This document shows, piece after piece, positions 1 through 6,582 of a stretch of DNA of 11,038 nucleotides (position 1 is the first letter of the stretch; each line of letters starts with the position of its first letter). The DNA lies in NCBI GenBank assembly GCA_007123975.1, contig SLFZ01000023.1:1-11038 (forward strand), read 5' to 3'. The notes beneath the pieces were generated by a model that saw only the letters and a list, made by a program, of their open reading frames with translations, did not search any database and was not told the origin of the DNA. A program made the position numbers and the translations under genes. The stretch comes from Candidatus Izemoplasma sp. (GTDB taxonomy: Bacteria; Bacillota_I; Bacilli_A; Izemoplasmatales; Izemoplasmataceae).

Positions 1-579
1 ATCCATCGTTACGCGTTCACGCCCAAAGACGACGTGTACGAGGTCGATGAAGTAAGCCAAGACCGCGTGTTCCTCACTTACCAAAGCGGCGTGTATTATC
101 GCGACGCCGATTACGTTCCAATGCTTGTCTTCAACCACCTTCTCGGCGAAGGAAGCGACTCACTTCTGTTCAATTATGTAAGGGAGACACTCGGTCTCGC
201 CTATTACATCTATGCTTCTTACAGCCCCAACACCGGCTTGGTGACGTTGGCATCCGGCATGAGCGCCAACAACGTCACAAAAGGCATAGAGGCCATGCGA
301 GAAACGCTTCAGCGCGTGATCGACGGCGACTTCACAGACGCCGATTTAGACCTCGCAAAAACCAGCATTAAAAGCGGCTTGAAACAAAGCTATGACAGCC
401 CAGCGAGTTTGTCGCTCAGGGCACTGCGAACCGCGCTTTTCAAGGTTCCATTTAAAGAAGAAGCCTTGCTTGAGGTTGTTGACAGTGTCAGCAAGCAAAA
501 CGTCATGCGCTTAGCAAGCGCGTTAAAGCCGGTGTTTTATTATCGATTTGGAAAGGAGCACGGCGATGCAGACCATTGA
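1..579 (+). CDS. ymfF: M16-family peptidase-like protein, YmfF type (3' part only)
   Basis: The reading frame is open from base 1, so the gene begins upstream of the window; the GTG at 34 is internal and not a start. The 192 visible residues are the C-terminal M16 domain. They include a helix-rich core ending in a G-E-G-S-D-S-L-L-F segment, then R-E-T-L-G-L-A-Y-Y-I, the conserved Arg...Tyr region that contacts substrate in M16 proteins, and a final V-x-R-L-A-S-A-L-K segment. The zinc motif of M16 enzymes lies in the N-terminal half and cannot be checked here. In B. subtilis-type genomes YmfF is the partner of YmfH and often lacks the zinc ligands; that is family knowledge, not seen here. The gene overlaps the next M16 gene by 14 nt, so the two are probably translationally coupled and may form a heterodimer. 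The M16 fold is secure; the YmfF name rests mainly on the pairing. Confidence 0.85.
   Translation: MHRYAFTPKDDVYEVDEVSQDRVFLTYQSGVYYRDADYVPMLVFNHLLGEGSDSLLFNYVRETLGLAYYIYASYSPNTGLVTLASGMSANNVTKGIEAMRETLQRVIDGDFTDADLDLAKTSIKSGLKQSYDSPASLSLRALRTALFKVPFKEEALLEVVDSVSKQNVMRLASALKPVFYYRFGKEHGDADH
552..558 (+). promoter_or_regulatory. Shine-Dalgarno site fixing the ymfH start
   Basis: AAAGGAG lies inside the end of the upstream gene, 7 nt before the ATG at 566. This spacing supports ATG 566 over the in-frame TTG at 548, which would place the ribosome site inside the coding sequence. Confidence 0.8.
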
Positions 580-1864
580 TTATCAATCCTTCGATGAACG
601 CGTCACGAAGTTTCGTTTGCGCGATCGACTTGACGTCGTCGTGATCCACAAGCCGGACTTCTTTAAGACCTACGTCACCTTGACGACGCCGCTTGGCTCG
701 ATACATCACCACTATCGCGATGACGAAGGCATCCACGATGCACCGGCCGGGATTGCCCACTTTTTGGAACACAAGGTCTTTGAGAAAAACGGCGTCGATA
801 TTTCAAGCGAGTTTAGTCGCGATGAGGCTCAGGTTAACGCATACACCGAGCATACCAAAACGACGTACCTATTTCACGCGACGGCGCATGTGTTTGATCA
901 CATCACACGGTTGCTGACGATGTTTTTTCACCCGGAGTTTACCGATGAAGGGGTAGAAAAAGAAAAAAGCATCATCACCGAAGAGTTGAACATGCACCTC
1001 GACAGTCCCCACTACCAACAATACCAAGCGCACCTCAGCCAACTCTTTTTAAGCCATCCAATACGCGACGACATTCTCGGCACCCACGAAAGCATCCAAG
1101 CAATGACCACCGAAACCTTGCGTCGCATGCATCAAGCGTACTACCGCCCCGACGTGTGCACGCTTACCGTGGTTGGTGACATCGATGAGGCGGCGTTGAA
1201 AAACCATCTTGAAGCCACGGTGACGCTGCCTGAAGAGAGCCTTTATCACCCGCATCAACCGCTCGTTGATGAAGCCCACTCGGTGCAAGAACCTCGCCGA
1301 GTCATGCATCTCGACCTGCGTGTGCCCAGTGTGCTAGTTGGCATTAAGCACATGCCGGAAGGTGAAATGACAGCGCATCAACGACTCAAGCACCAGCTGT
1401 CAATGACGATGCTTTACGATTTGGTCTTTGGAAAAAGTAGCGACCTGCATGAAGCCTTAATGGACGAGGGCCTTATTAACGATTCATACGGGATAGACCT
1501 TCAGTTTGAAGCGACCTATGGTTACGCGCTCATCGGCACTGAGAGCTACGAACCTGAACGGTTTGCGGATCGCATCGTATCGGTTCTACGCGAACTCGAT
1601 ACGCATCGCATCGATGTTAACGATTTCAACCGGTATAAAAAACAAATCCTCGGTGGATTTGTGATGTCGCTTGACAGTTTGGAGTACATCGCGCACGAGA
1701 CAGCGCGGCATATCAAAGACGGGCTGCTTTTTCACGACATGCTTGACATCGCTCGTGGCATCGCCTTTGAAGATATCCTTGCACTCAAGCAAAGCATCGA
1801 CGAAGAGCGCATGGCCGTAACCTATGCATTACCCAAACAACCTTCCAACAAAAACACGCCGTGA
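566..1864 (+). CDS. ymfH: M16-family zinc peptidase, YmfH type
   Basis: A 432-residue pitrilysin/insulinase-family (M16) protein, close to the usual length of YmfH. The inverted zinc motif H-F-L-E-H is at residues 65-69 (ligands His65 and His69, general base Glu68). The distal glutamate ligand is most likely Glu139 in I-I-T-E-E-L-N-M. The sequence around it, A-G-I-A-H-F-L-E-H-K-V-F before and N-A-Y-T-E-H-T-K-T-T-Y-L-F after, is the standard M16 N-terminal layout. A second M16 domain follows from about residue 190. All catalytic residues are present, so this is the active half of the pair. There is no signal peptide, so it is probably cytoplasmic. Database annotation often links YmfF/YmfH to EF-P 5-aminopentanol modification; no efp or ymfI gene is visible here. 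ATG 566 was chosen over TTG 548 because of its ribosome site. The stop lies in the loop of the terminator. Confidence 0.92.
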   Translation: MQTIDYQSFDERVTKFRLRDRLDVVVIHKPDFFKTYVTLTTPLGSIHHHYRDDEGIHDAPAGIAHFLEHKVFEKNGVDISSEFSRDEAQVNAYTEHTKTTYLFHATAHVFDHITRLLTMFFHPEFTDEGVEKEKSIITEELNMHLDSPHYQQYQAHLSQLFLSHPIRDDILGTHESIQAMTTETLRRMHQAYYRPDVCTLTVVGDIDEAALKNHLEATVTLPEESLYHPHQPLVDEAHSVQEPRRVMHLDLRVPSVLVGIKHMPEGEMTAHQRLKHQLSMTMLYDLVFGKSSDLHEALMDEGLINDSYGIDLQFEATYGYALIGTESYEPERFADRIVSVLRELDTHRIDVNDFNRYKKQILGGFVMSLDSLEYIAHETARHIKDGLLFHDMLDIARGIAFEDILALKQSIDEERMAVTYALPKQPSNKNTP

Positions 1865-1880
1865 TTGGCGTGTTTTTTTA
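1851..1880 (+). terminator. Shared convergent terminator between ymfH and the lipase gene
   Basis: AAAACACGCC (1851-1860) pairs perfectly with GGCGTGTTTT (1867-1876) around a 6-nt loop, followed by more T. The stem has A-rich and T-rich ends, so it can act on both strands. The ymfH stop TGA (1862-1864) sits in the loop, and the stop of the opposite gene (TAA, 1880-1878 on the minus strand) sits in the T-tract. Confidence 0.9.
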
Positions 1881-2813
1881 AGGTTTAGCGGCGGCGCGAA
1901 CCAGGGTGAAGATGTCGCGGAAGATGCTCTCTCGTTCGCGTTCATTCAAGATTTCATGCCGGGCGTTGGGATACACGCGAAAGCGCGCGTTCGTGAAGCC
2001 GGCCTGTTGGAAAAAGCGGTATAGGCGTTTTAACGCATCGCCGTAGTCGCATAGCGCATCCTGATCGCCACAAAGCAGCGCCACTAAATGGTCGGAACGG
2101 TTGATGCGAGCCCCCTGTCCATCGTGGGCCCTCCGAAGCAAGTTGACGAGGGCGAGTTGCGTGGCGATGGTTGGTATGCGTTTGGTCATGGGATCGTCGA
2201 GGTACTCGCGTTGTTTGTGTGTGTCGCTGGTGATCCATTCATGCCGTTCTTCTATCAATCCGGCTTTGTGCATCGAACGCACTGCACGGTCTTGCATGAA
2301 GCGTGTGAAGAAGGGGCTTTGGTGTTGCGGTCCTTTCATACGGCGTATCCATGAGGCGAGCCTTTTGGCAATCACCAGACGGTGTTTCGGGACGTAGCCG
2401 CTGCCAATCAGCACAACCCCATCATATAAATCCTTGTGTTCAAACATCAATGCGCGGAGCACAAACGCTCCCATCGAATGCCCAATCGCGACGATCGACA
2501 GTTGGGGATACTCGCTGCGGACGCGCTCGCGAACGACGCGCACGCCTTCGATTAGCAACGCTTCACCATCGGCATCGGCGAGGTGAATGCGATCGTCGTA
2601 CAACGCGCTTTTGCCGTGGCCGTGTTGGTCGTGGATAACGACCAAATACCCTGCATCGCAGAGTTGAGAGGCAAACTCTCGATACCGACCGGCGTGTTCG
2701 CCCAAACCATGCACCACTTGAATCACGGCGTCGGGAACAGCATCAGGACGGTAGATGTTTACGTGCAAATCAAAACCGTGACGGTCTTGTACGATGGTTT
2801 TCTCAATGCGCAT
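1878..2813 (-). CDS. Alpha/beta hydrolase, monoacylglycerol lipase/lysophospholipase-like
   Basis: A 311-residue alpha/beta hydrolase of the Hydrolase_4 (serine aminopeptidase S33) type. It carries the oxyanion-side motif H-G-L-G-E-H-A-G-R-Y at 35-44, H-D-Q-H-G-H-G at 61-67, and the nucleophile elbow G-H-S-M-G at 111-115 (Ser113). The acid is probably Asp252 in G-D-Q-D-A-L-C-D, and the histidine is His286 in N-A-R-H-E-I-L-N-E. This order and spacing match bacterial monoacylglycerol lipases and lysophospholipases, which hydrolyse monoglycerides or lysophospholipids. The exact substrate cannot be read from sequence. There is no signal peptide, so a cytoplasmic enzyme is likely. A cap region rich in basic residues spans about 140-210. 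The start is ATG at 2813-2811, preceded by a G/A-rich ribosome site and its own promoter; it appears to be a single-gene transcript with a leader of about 17 nt. Confidence 0.88.
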   Translation of the reverse strand: MRIEKTIVQDRHGFDLHVNIYRPDAVPDAVIQVVHGLGEHAGRYREFASQLCDAGYLVVIHDQHGHGKSALYDDRIHLADADGEALLIEGVRVVRERVRSEYPQLSIVAIGHSMGAFVLRALMFEHKDLYDGVVLIGSGYVPKHRLVIAKRLASWIRRMKGPQHQSPFFTRFMQDRAVRSMHKAGLIEERHEWITSDTHKQREYLDDPMTKRIPTIATQLALVNLLRRAHDGQGARINRSDHLVALLCGDQDALCDYGDALKRLYRFFQQAGFTNARFRVYPNARHEILNERERESIFRDIFTLVRAAAKP

Positions 2814-2836
2814 GCATACGCCCCTTTCCTTCCCTT

Positions 2837-2865
2837 ATTATACCATAATCCCTTTAAAACAAAAG
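2837..2865 (-). promoter_or_regulatory. Promoter of the lipase gene
   Basis: On the minus strand TGGTATAAT (2845-2837) is a perfect extended -10 element. The -35 is weak and T-rich, around 2865-2857. The expected start near 2830 leaves a leader of roughly 17 nt before the ATG. Confidence 0.75.
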
Positions 2866-2888
2866 GTTTTCGGGCGTTTTGCGTGTCG

Positions 2889-2916
2889 TTGTAAAGGCCA
2901 AAAAAACTGGTATAAT
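2889..2916 (+). promoter_or_regulatory. Promoter of the DUF3137-like gene
   Basis: TTGTAA (2889-2894), a 16-nt spacer and TATAAT (2911-2916) preceded by TGG, again the 9-mer TGGTATAAT. It diverges from the lipase promoter. Transcription would begin near 2923, so the leader is only about 16 nt and consists essentially of the ribosome site. Confidence 0.8.
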
Positions 2917-2938
2917 AAACCCAAAGAGGTGTTGCATC

Positions 2939-3772
2939 ATGCGTCCACCAGTGCACGGCTTGAATCGACGGAAACGGATTGCCGAAACGATGATGGTCCT
3001 CGGCGCGGTGCTTTTTGTGCCGACTTTTTTGGCGGTGGTGATGGGTTATGCAGTCGCCATTGCGTTTGCGGTGATGGGCTTGGGCATGATGATTGTCGCG
3101 GGCTTGCGTCTGTCGAGAATGCTTTACGATGTCAAACAGGGGTTGCTGTTTCACTGGCTCACACCGCGAGATGTCACGTTTAGGTTTGATTTGCACCATG
3201 GCCTTTCACCCACACAACTGAAAACCTTCGCGCAGCTTGAGGCCGGCGCAAACTCGTGGCGAAAAAACATGCTTTTTGGCATCATCGCCGGCGTCCCTTT
3301 TGTTTCAAGCGATGTCATCACTGAGACATCACACGAACGCTTTATCGGCAGGGTCACCATCTTCGATTTTTCATGTCCGTTTCAACAGAGTCTCTCCTGC
3401 ATCAAGCGCACCGATGTAAATGAAGAAGAATCGATTGATGTTCACGCCACCGCGTTGACACGCTTGCAGCGCTATTTCCATGTCAATGCGACCGATGAGG
3501 CTTTTGCAAGACAGGTTTTGACGCCACACCTTGTTGACACCATGCTGAAACTTCACGCGCGAAACCCTGGTGATGTTCGCTTAACAATCCAAGATGCAAA
3601 ACTCACCATCGCCATCGACAAACAAGAGGTCTTTCGGTTTCGGTTGCTAAAACCCATCTCCGAAAAGCTCTTTGTGTCACTCCAAGATGATTTCAAGCTT
3701 TTTAAACAGATGGTAGAAGATGTTGCCAAAAACGATGCATGGTTTGTCAAAAAAGAACCAACTTTACGTTAG
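2939..3772 (+). CDS. DUF3137-like membrane protein of unknown function
   Basis: A 277-residue protein with no assigned function. A short basic N-terminus is followed by two close hydrophobic segments at about 15-35 and 37-57, giving a hairpin anchor. A soluble domain of about 220 residues follows. Its pattern (F-V-S-S-D-V near 121, F-I-G-R-V-T-I-F-D-F near 135-144, then T-D-E-A-F-A-R-Q-V-L-T-P near 185-196 and a V-x-L-T-I-Q-D-A-K-L-T-I-A-I strand pair near 213-226) resembles the DUF3137 family, whose role is unknown. The family call is from memory of its motif layout. Start ATG 2939 has the site AAAGAGGTG 8 nt upstream; the frame extends back to 2879 but that would cross the promoter. It is monocistronic, closed by its own hairpin. 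Confidence 0.75.
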   Translation: MRPPVHGLNRRKRIAETMMVLGAVLFVPTFLAVVMGYAVAIAFAVMGLGMMIVAGLRLSRMLYDVKQGLLFHWLTPRDVTFRFDLHHGLSPTQLKTFAQLEAGANSWRKNMLFGIIAGVPFVSSDVITETSHERFIGRVTIFDFSCPFQQSLSCIKRTDVNEEESIDVHATALTRLQRYFHVNATDEAFARQVLTPHLVDTMLKLHARNPGDVRLTIQDAKLTIAIDKQEVFRFRLLKPISEKLFVSLQDDFKLFKQMVEDVAKNDAWFVKKEPTLR

Positions 3773-3795
3773 CGATAAATGTTTCGAAAATCGAT

Positions 3796-3822
3796 AGGAT
3801 GCCGCGCTGTGGTATCCTTTTT
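3796..3822 (+). terminator. Intrinsic terminator after the DUF3137-like gene
   Basis: AGGATGCC (3796-3803) pairs with GGTATCCT (3811-3818), one G-U included, around a 7-nt loop, ending in a run of five T (3818-3822). Confidence 0.8.
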
Positions 3823-3850
3823 GATTGCCTAAACGTCAAGCTTATATAAA
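3821..3850 (+). promoter_or_regulatory. Possible ssb promoter
   Basis: TTGATT (3821-3826), an 18-nt spacer and TATAAA (3845-3850) fit a sigma-A promoter whose -35 begins inside the T-tract of the preceding terminator. It would give a leader of about 80 nt, unlike the short leaders of the other genes here. An alternative -10, TATGAT (3913-3918), would give a short leader but lacks a good -35. The choice is open. Confidence 0.4.
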
Positions 3851-3939
3851 AACGAATGACAATGTCACGAGAGCGCGTGTTAAGGCAAGGTGCATCAACC
3901 TCGTTGGCCATGTATGATGGGGTCAAAAAGGAGGCAACC

Positions 3940-4290
3940 ATGGTAAACCAGGTTATCTTGGTCGGACGGCTTGTCTACGACCCCGAACTGCGCGTGCTCG
4001 AAGATGGAAAACGCGTCGCCACCATCACGCTCGCATTGCAACGAAGCTTTAAGAACGCAGAAACCGGTACGTATGACACAGATTTCCTTCGTTGCACATT
4101 GTGGAGCGGAATTGCCGAGAGCACGGTTCAATACTGTAAGAAAGGCTCAACCATCGGCGTCAAAGGACGCTTGGCCCAACGATTTTTCGAGTATGGCGAT
4201 GAGCAATCATTCTCCTATCCGGAAATCATCGCCGAAAAAGTCACCTTCATCAACCATCCAAACAAACCATCAAACGACACATCGTCTTGA
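3940..4290 (+). CDS. ssb: Single-stranded DNA-binding protein, short SsbB-like form
   Basis: A 116-residue OB-fold SSB that binds single-stranded DNA in replication, repair or DNA uptake. The N-terminus M-V-N-Q-V-I-L-V-G-R-L-V-Y-D-P-E-L-R is the family signature, followed by V-A-T-I-T-L-A-L-Q-R, L-R-C-T-L-W-S-G-I-A-E and G-S-T-I-G-V-K-G-R-L. The protein stops about ten residues after the OB fold, ending in N-D-T-S-S. The long Gly/Gln/Pro linker and the acidic D-D-D-I-P-F type tip used to recruit partner proteins are absent. This matches the short paralogue type (B. subtilis SsbB is about this size), so the main replicative SSB is probably elsewhere, usually between rpsF and rpsR. ATG 3940 follows AAAGGAGG at good spacing; the 28 in-frame codons upstream do not look like SSB. 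It forms a single-gene unit with its own terminator. Confidence 0.92.
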   Translation: MVNQVILVGRLVYDPELRVLEDGKRVATITLALQRSFKNAETGTYDTDFLRCTLWSGIAESTVQYCKKGSTIGVKGRLAQRFFEYGDEQSFSYPEIIAEKVTFINHPNKPSNDTSS

Positions 4291-4309
4291 CGGATTCTCC
4301 CCCTTCCTG

Positions 4310-4345
4310 GCGTCCGAGGTTTACCCATCCTCGGACGCGCTTTTT
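4310..4345 (+). terminator. Intrinsic terminator after ssb
   Basis: GCGTCCGAGG (4310-4319) pairs perfectly with CCTCGGACGC (4329-4338) around a 9-nt loop, followed by GC and five T. The strong 10-bp stem isolates ssb from the thyA operon. Confidence 0.92.
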
Positions 4346-4346
4346 C

Positions 4347-4375
4347 TGGTTGTGCGCCATGGCTTATGGTATAAT
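4347..4375 (+). promoter_or_regulatory. Promoter of the thyA-dfrA-plsC-pdp unit
   Basis: TGGTATAAT (4367-4375) is a perfect extended -10. No good -35 is visible; TGGTTG at 4347-4352 has the right 17-nt spacing but only a weak match. Transcription near 4382 would leave a leader of about 17 nt. Confidence 0.75.
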
Positions 4376-4398
4376 GTAATTCGAAAAGGGGTGGAAAC

Positions 4399-5265
4399 AT
4401 GAAAGTTTACCAAGCGTTCTTGAACCACATTCTCGACCACGGCATCGAAAAGCAAGACCGCACCAACACAGGCACGATTTCCACCTTTGGATACCAAATG
4501 CGTTTTGATTTATCAGAGGGCTTTCCGCTTTTGACCACCAAAAAAGTGCATTTTAAAAGTGTGCTTCACGAACTGCTTTGGTTCATCCGCGGCGAGACGA
4601 ACATTCGCCCGCTCGTGCTCCAGAACGTTCGCATATGGAACGAGTGGCCTTATGAGCGGTATAAAAACTCGCCCGATTATCAAGGAGAAACACTCGAGGA
4701 GTTTGTCGATAAAATCCGAGAAGATGAAGCCTTTGCGAAAGAGTATGGCAGCCTTGGTCCTTTGTATGGCCATCAATGGCGGAACTTTGAAGGCGTCGAT
4801 CAACTCAAGCATATCTTAGAAGAAGCGCGGAAGAATCCTGATTCGCGACGCTTGCTTATCAGCAGTTGGAATCCGTACCGCATTGACGACATGGCGTTAC
4901 CGCCGTGCCACGTGCTATTTCAGTTTTACATCGCCGATGGGAAACTGTCTTGCCAGCTTTACCAACGGAGCGCCGATGCGTTCTTAGGCGTTCCCTTTAA
5001 CATCGCCAGCTACGCACTCTTGACCCATCTGATGGCCGCCGACCTCGGCCTCGATGTTGGCGTCTTCGTGCATTCCATTGGCGACGCACACATCTACAAA
5101 AACCACATCGAACAAGTGAAAACACAACTCGGCCGCACGCCGAGAAAACTTCCAACCTTGCGCTTAAACCCAGAGGTGAAAGATCTCTTCGCCTTCACCG
5201 ATGAAGACATCGAACTACAAGACTATCATCCGCATCCCGCGTTGAAAGGAAAGGTGAGCGTCTGA
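4399..5265 (+). CDS. thyA: Thymidylate synthase
   Basis: A 288-residue ThyA that methylates dUMP to dTMP with 5,10-methylene-tetrahydrofolate, giving dihydrofolate. The phosphate-binding Arg is at 21 in D-R-T-N-T-G-T, and W-F-I-R-G-E-T-N is at 61-68. The nucleophile is Cys170 in L-P-P-C-H. The substrate-binding stretch Q-R-S-A-D-A-F-L-G-V-P-F-N-I-A-S-Y is at 189-205, and H-I-Y-x-N-H is at 231-236. It is about 25 residues longer than E. coli ThyA because of a charged insert near 85-117, a shorter version of the insert known in Lactobacillus casei and other Gram-positive enzymes. The start has a GGGGTGG ribosome site. Its TGA overlaps the ATG of dfrA by one base, which fits the biochemistry: DfrA regenerates the folate that ThyA oxidises. 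Confidence 0.97.
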   Translation: MKVYQAFLNHILDHGIEKQDRTNTGTISTFGYQMRFDLSEGFPLLTTKKVHFKSVLHELLWFIRGETNIRPLVLQNVRIWNEWPYERYKNSPDYQGETLEEFVDKIREDEAFAKEYGSLGPLYGHQWRNFEGVDQLKHILEEARKNPDSRRLLISSWNPYRIDDMALPPCHVLFQFYIADGKLSCQLYQRSADAFLGVPFNIASYALLTHLMAADLGLDVGVFVHSIGDAHIYKNHIEQVKTQLGRTPRKLPTLRLNPEVKDLFAFTDEDIELQDYHPHPALKGKVSV

Positions 5266-5735
5266 TGCTATCCATTCTCGTTGCCTACGACGAACGCAAA
5301 GTCATCGGCAAAGACAACGACCTGCCGTGGCATCATGAAGAAGATTTAAAACACTTTCGTCGTTTGACCAAAAACCACGCCTGCCTCATGGGCAGAAAAA
5401 CGTATGAATCAATTAAAAAACGGCTTGGGACACCACTCCCTGAACGCACCAACTACGTCGTCACCAGTCAATCAATTGACGATGACATCATCATTGTCAG
5501 CGACCTTGAAGACTTCATCACCCGCCACAAAGACTCCGAAGAAGAAGTCTTCGTTATCGGAGGAGAACAACTCTATCGGGCCACCTTGCGCCATGCAAAG
5601 CGTCTTTACATCACCCATGTTAAAGGCACCCACGAAGGCGACACTTTCTTCCCGGATGTCGATTTTTCGAAGTTTGAACGCATCTATCACAACGACCGCG
5701 GAAGCCTAAGCTTCGCGCTGTATGAGCGAATCTGA
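5265..5735 (+). CDS. dfrA: Dihydrofolate reductase
   Basis: A 156-residue DHFR that reduces dihydrofolate to tetrahydrofolate with NADPH, closing the cycle opened by ThyA. The Met20-loop region reads V-I-G-K-D-N-D-L-P-W-H at 13-23. The catalytic acid is Asp27 in E-E-D-L-K-H-F, at the same number as in E. coli. The NADPH-binding motifs are M-G-R-K-T-Y-E-S-I at 42-50 and F-V-I-G-G-E-Q-L-Y at 96-104; the C-terminal strand ends S-L-S-F-A-L-Y-E-R-I. The start codon shares its A with the thyA stop (TGATG), and a GGAAAGGTG site lies just upstream. The family is trimethoprim-sensitive in general; nothing in the sequence shows acquired resistance, and the thyA-dfr pairing is the normal chromosomal arrangement. 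The symbol could equally be folA or dfr. Confidence 0.96.
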   Translation: MLSILVAYDERKVIGKDNDLPWHHEEDLKHFRRLTKNHACLMGRKTYESIKKRLGTPLPERTNYVVTSQSIDDDIIIVSDLEDFITRHKDSEEEVFVIGGEQLYRATLRHAKRLYITHVKGTHEGDTFFPDVDFSKFERIYHNDRGSLSFALYERI

Positions 5736-5738
5736 CCG

Positions 5739-6557
5739 ATGGCGACGCTAATTTTTCTGTTGCTGACGCTGGCCTTTGCCGCCGGTGGTGGGTACCTCTT
5801 AAACCTCTATGCGTTATCATGGTGGCTTGCGCTTTGGCCGCTTGTCTTGCTTGCTGGGGCTGCCGTGACGTTTGTACTCTTTTTGGTGTTTATGTTTTTC
5901 CACGGTCGCCTGATTCGTAAACCCAACCCACACAACATGACGAACCACCGCATCATCAACAGCATCCTTCGCCTGGTGTTGAAACTGCTCAACGTCAAAC
6001 TTGTCGTGACGGGTAAAGAAAACATCCCTGAGCCTGGGAAAGCGTTTGTGTTTGTTTGCAATCATCAGGAGAATTATGATATTATAGCCATTAAACCGGT
6101 GTTTCATCAGCACCCGCTTAACTTCATCGCCAAACAAACCATCTTTGATTGGCCCATTTTAGGCCGGCTTGTCTGGGGAGTTGGCAATGTCCCGATTAAC
6201 CGCGAGGCGGATCGCAGCGCGGCCATAAGCATTGTCAATGGGGTTAAACTCATTAAAGCTGGCGTGCCAATGGCGATTTTTCCTGAAGGCAAGCGCAGCT
6301 TCAGCAACACGATGATCGATTTCAAACCCGGCGCCTTCAAACTCGCCATGAAACCCAAAGCCGATATCCTTATCGGCACCATCTATAACTTCAGCATGGT
6401 TTTTAAGGGCTGGCCATTTAAACGGCAAAAAATCTACCTGCACATACACCCAATGATGCCGGCAGAAACCTACGAAAAGATGAACAGCACCGAACTATCC
6501 AACCACGTTAAAGCCAAGATTCAAGCACAACTAGACCACTATGAGCAAACCGCATAA
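5739..6557 (+). CDS. plsC: 1-acyl-sn-glycerol-3-phosphate acyltransferase
   Basis: A 272-residue LPLAT-family membrane enzyme that would convert lysophosphatidate to phosphatidate in phospholipid synthesis. Two hydrophobic segments (about 1-22 and 28-54) anchor it. Motif I is N-H-Q-E-N-Y-D at 108-114 (His109, Asp114), motif II is V-P-I-N-R at 151-155, motif III is F-P-E-G-K-R-S at 181-187, and P-G-A-F is at 197-200. All catalytic residues are present. It starts 3 nt after the dfrA stop with only a poor ribosome site, so translation probably depends on ribosomes finishing dfrA. A lipid gene among pyrimidine genes is unexplained by pathway. The acyl donor (acyl-ACP or acyl-CoA) cannot be told. 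Confidence 0.92.
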   Translation: MATLIFLLLTLAFAAGGGYLLNLYALSWWLALWPLVLLAGAAVTFVLFLVFMFFHGRLIRKPNPHNMTNHRIINSILRLVLKLLNVKLVVTGKENIPEPGKAFVFVCNHQENYDIIAIKPVFHQHPLNFIAKQTIFDWPILGRLVWGVGNVPINREADRSAAISIVNGVKLIKAGVPMAIFPEGKRSFSNTMIDFKPGAFKLAMKPKADILIGTIYNFSMVFKGWPFKRQKIYLHIHPMMPAETYEKMNSTELSNHVKAKIQAQLDHYEQTA

Positions 6558-6582
6558 GATATTGTGAGAAGGAGATGATACC

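Noticed and set aside
1954..2894. Several plus-strand open frames across the lipase region
   Set aside because: They are antisense to a well-supported alpha/beta hydrolase with an intact catalytic triad, show no family motifs and have no ribosome sites.
2759..3199. A 146-residue minus-strand open frame across the lipase/DUF3137 gap
   Set aside because: It runs through the divergent promoter region and opposite the start of the DUF3137-like gene. Its His/Arg/Lys-rich composition is typical of an out-of-frame shadow.
3856..3939. N-terminal extension of SSB from ATG 3856
   Set aside because: The 28 extra residues are unlike SSB, there is no ribosome site before 3856, and ATG 3940 has an excellent one.
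5265..5735. dfrA as an acquired trimethoprim-resistance gene
   Set aside because: The overlap with thyA and the absence of any integron or transposon context point to the ordinary chromosomal enzyme.
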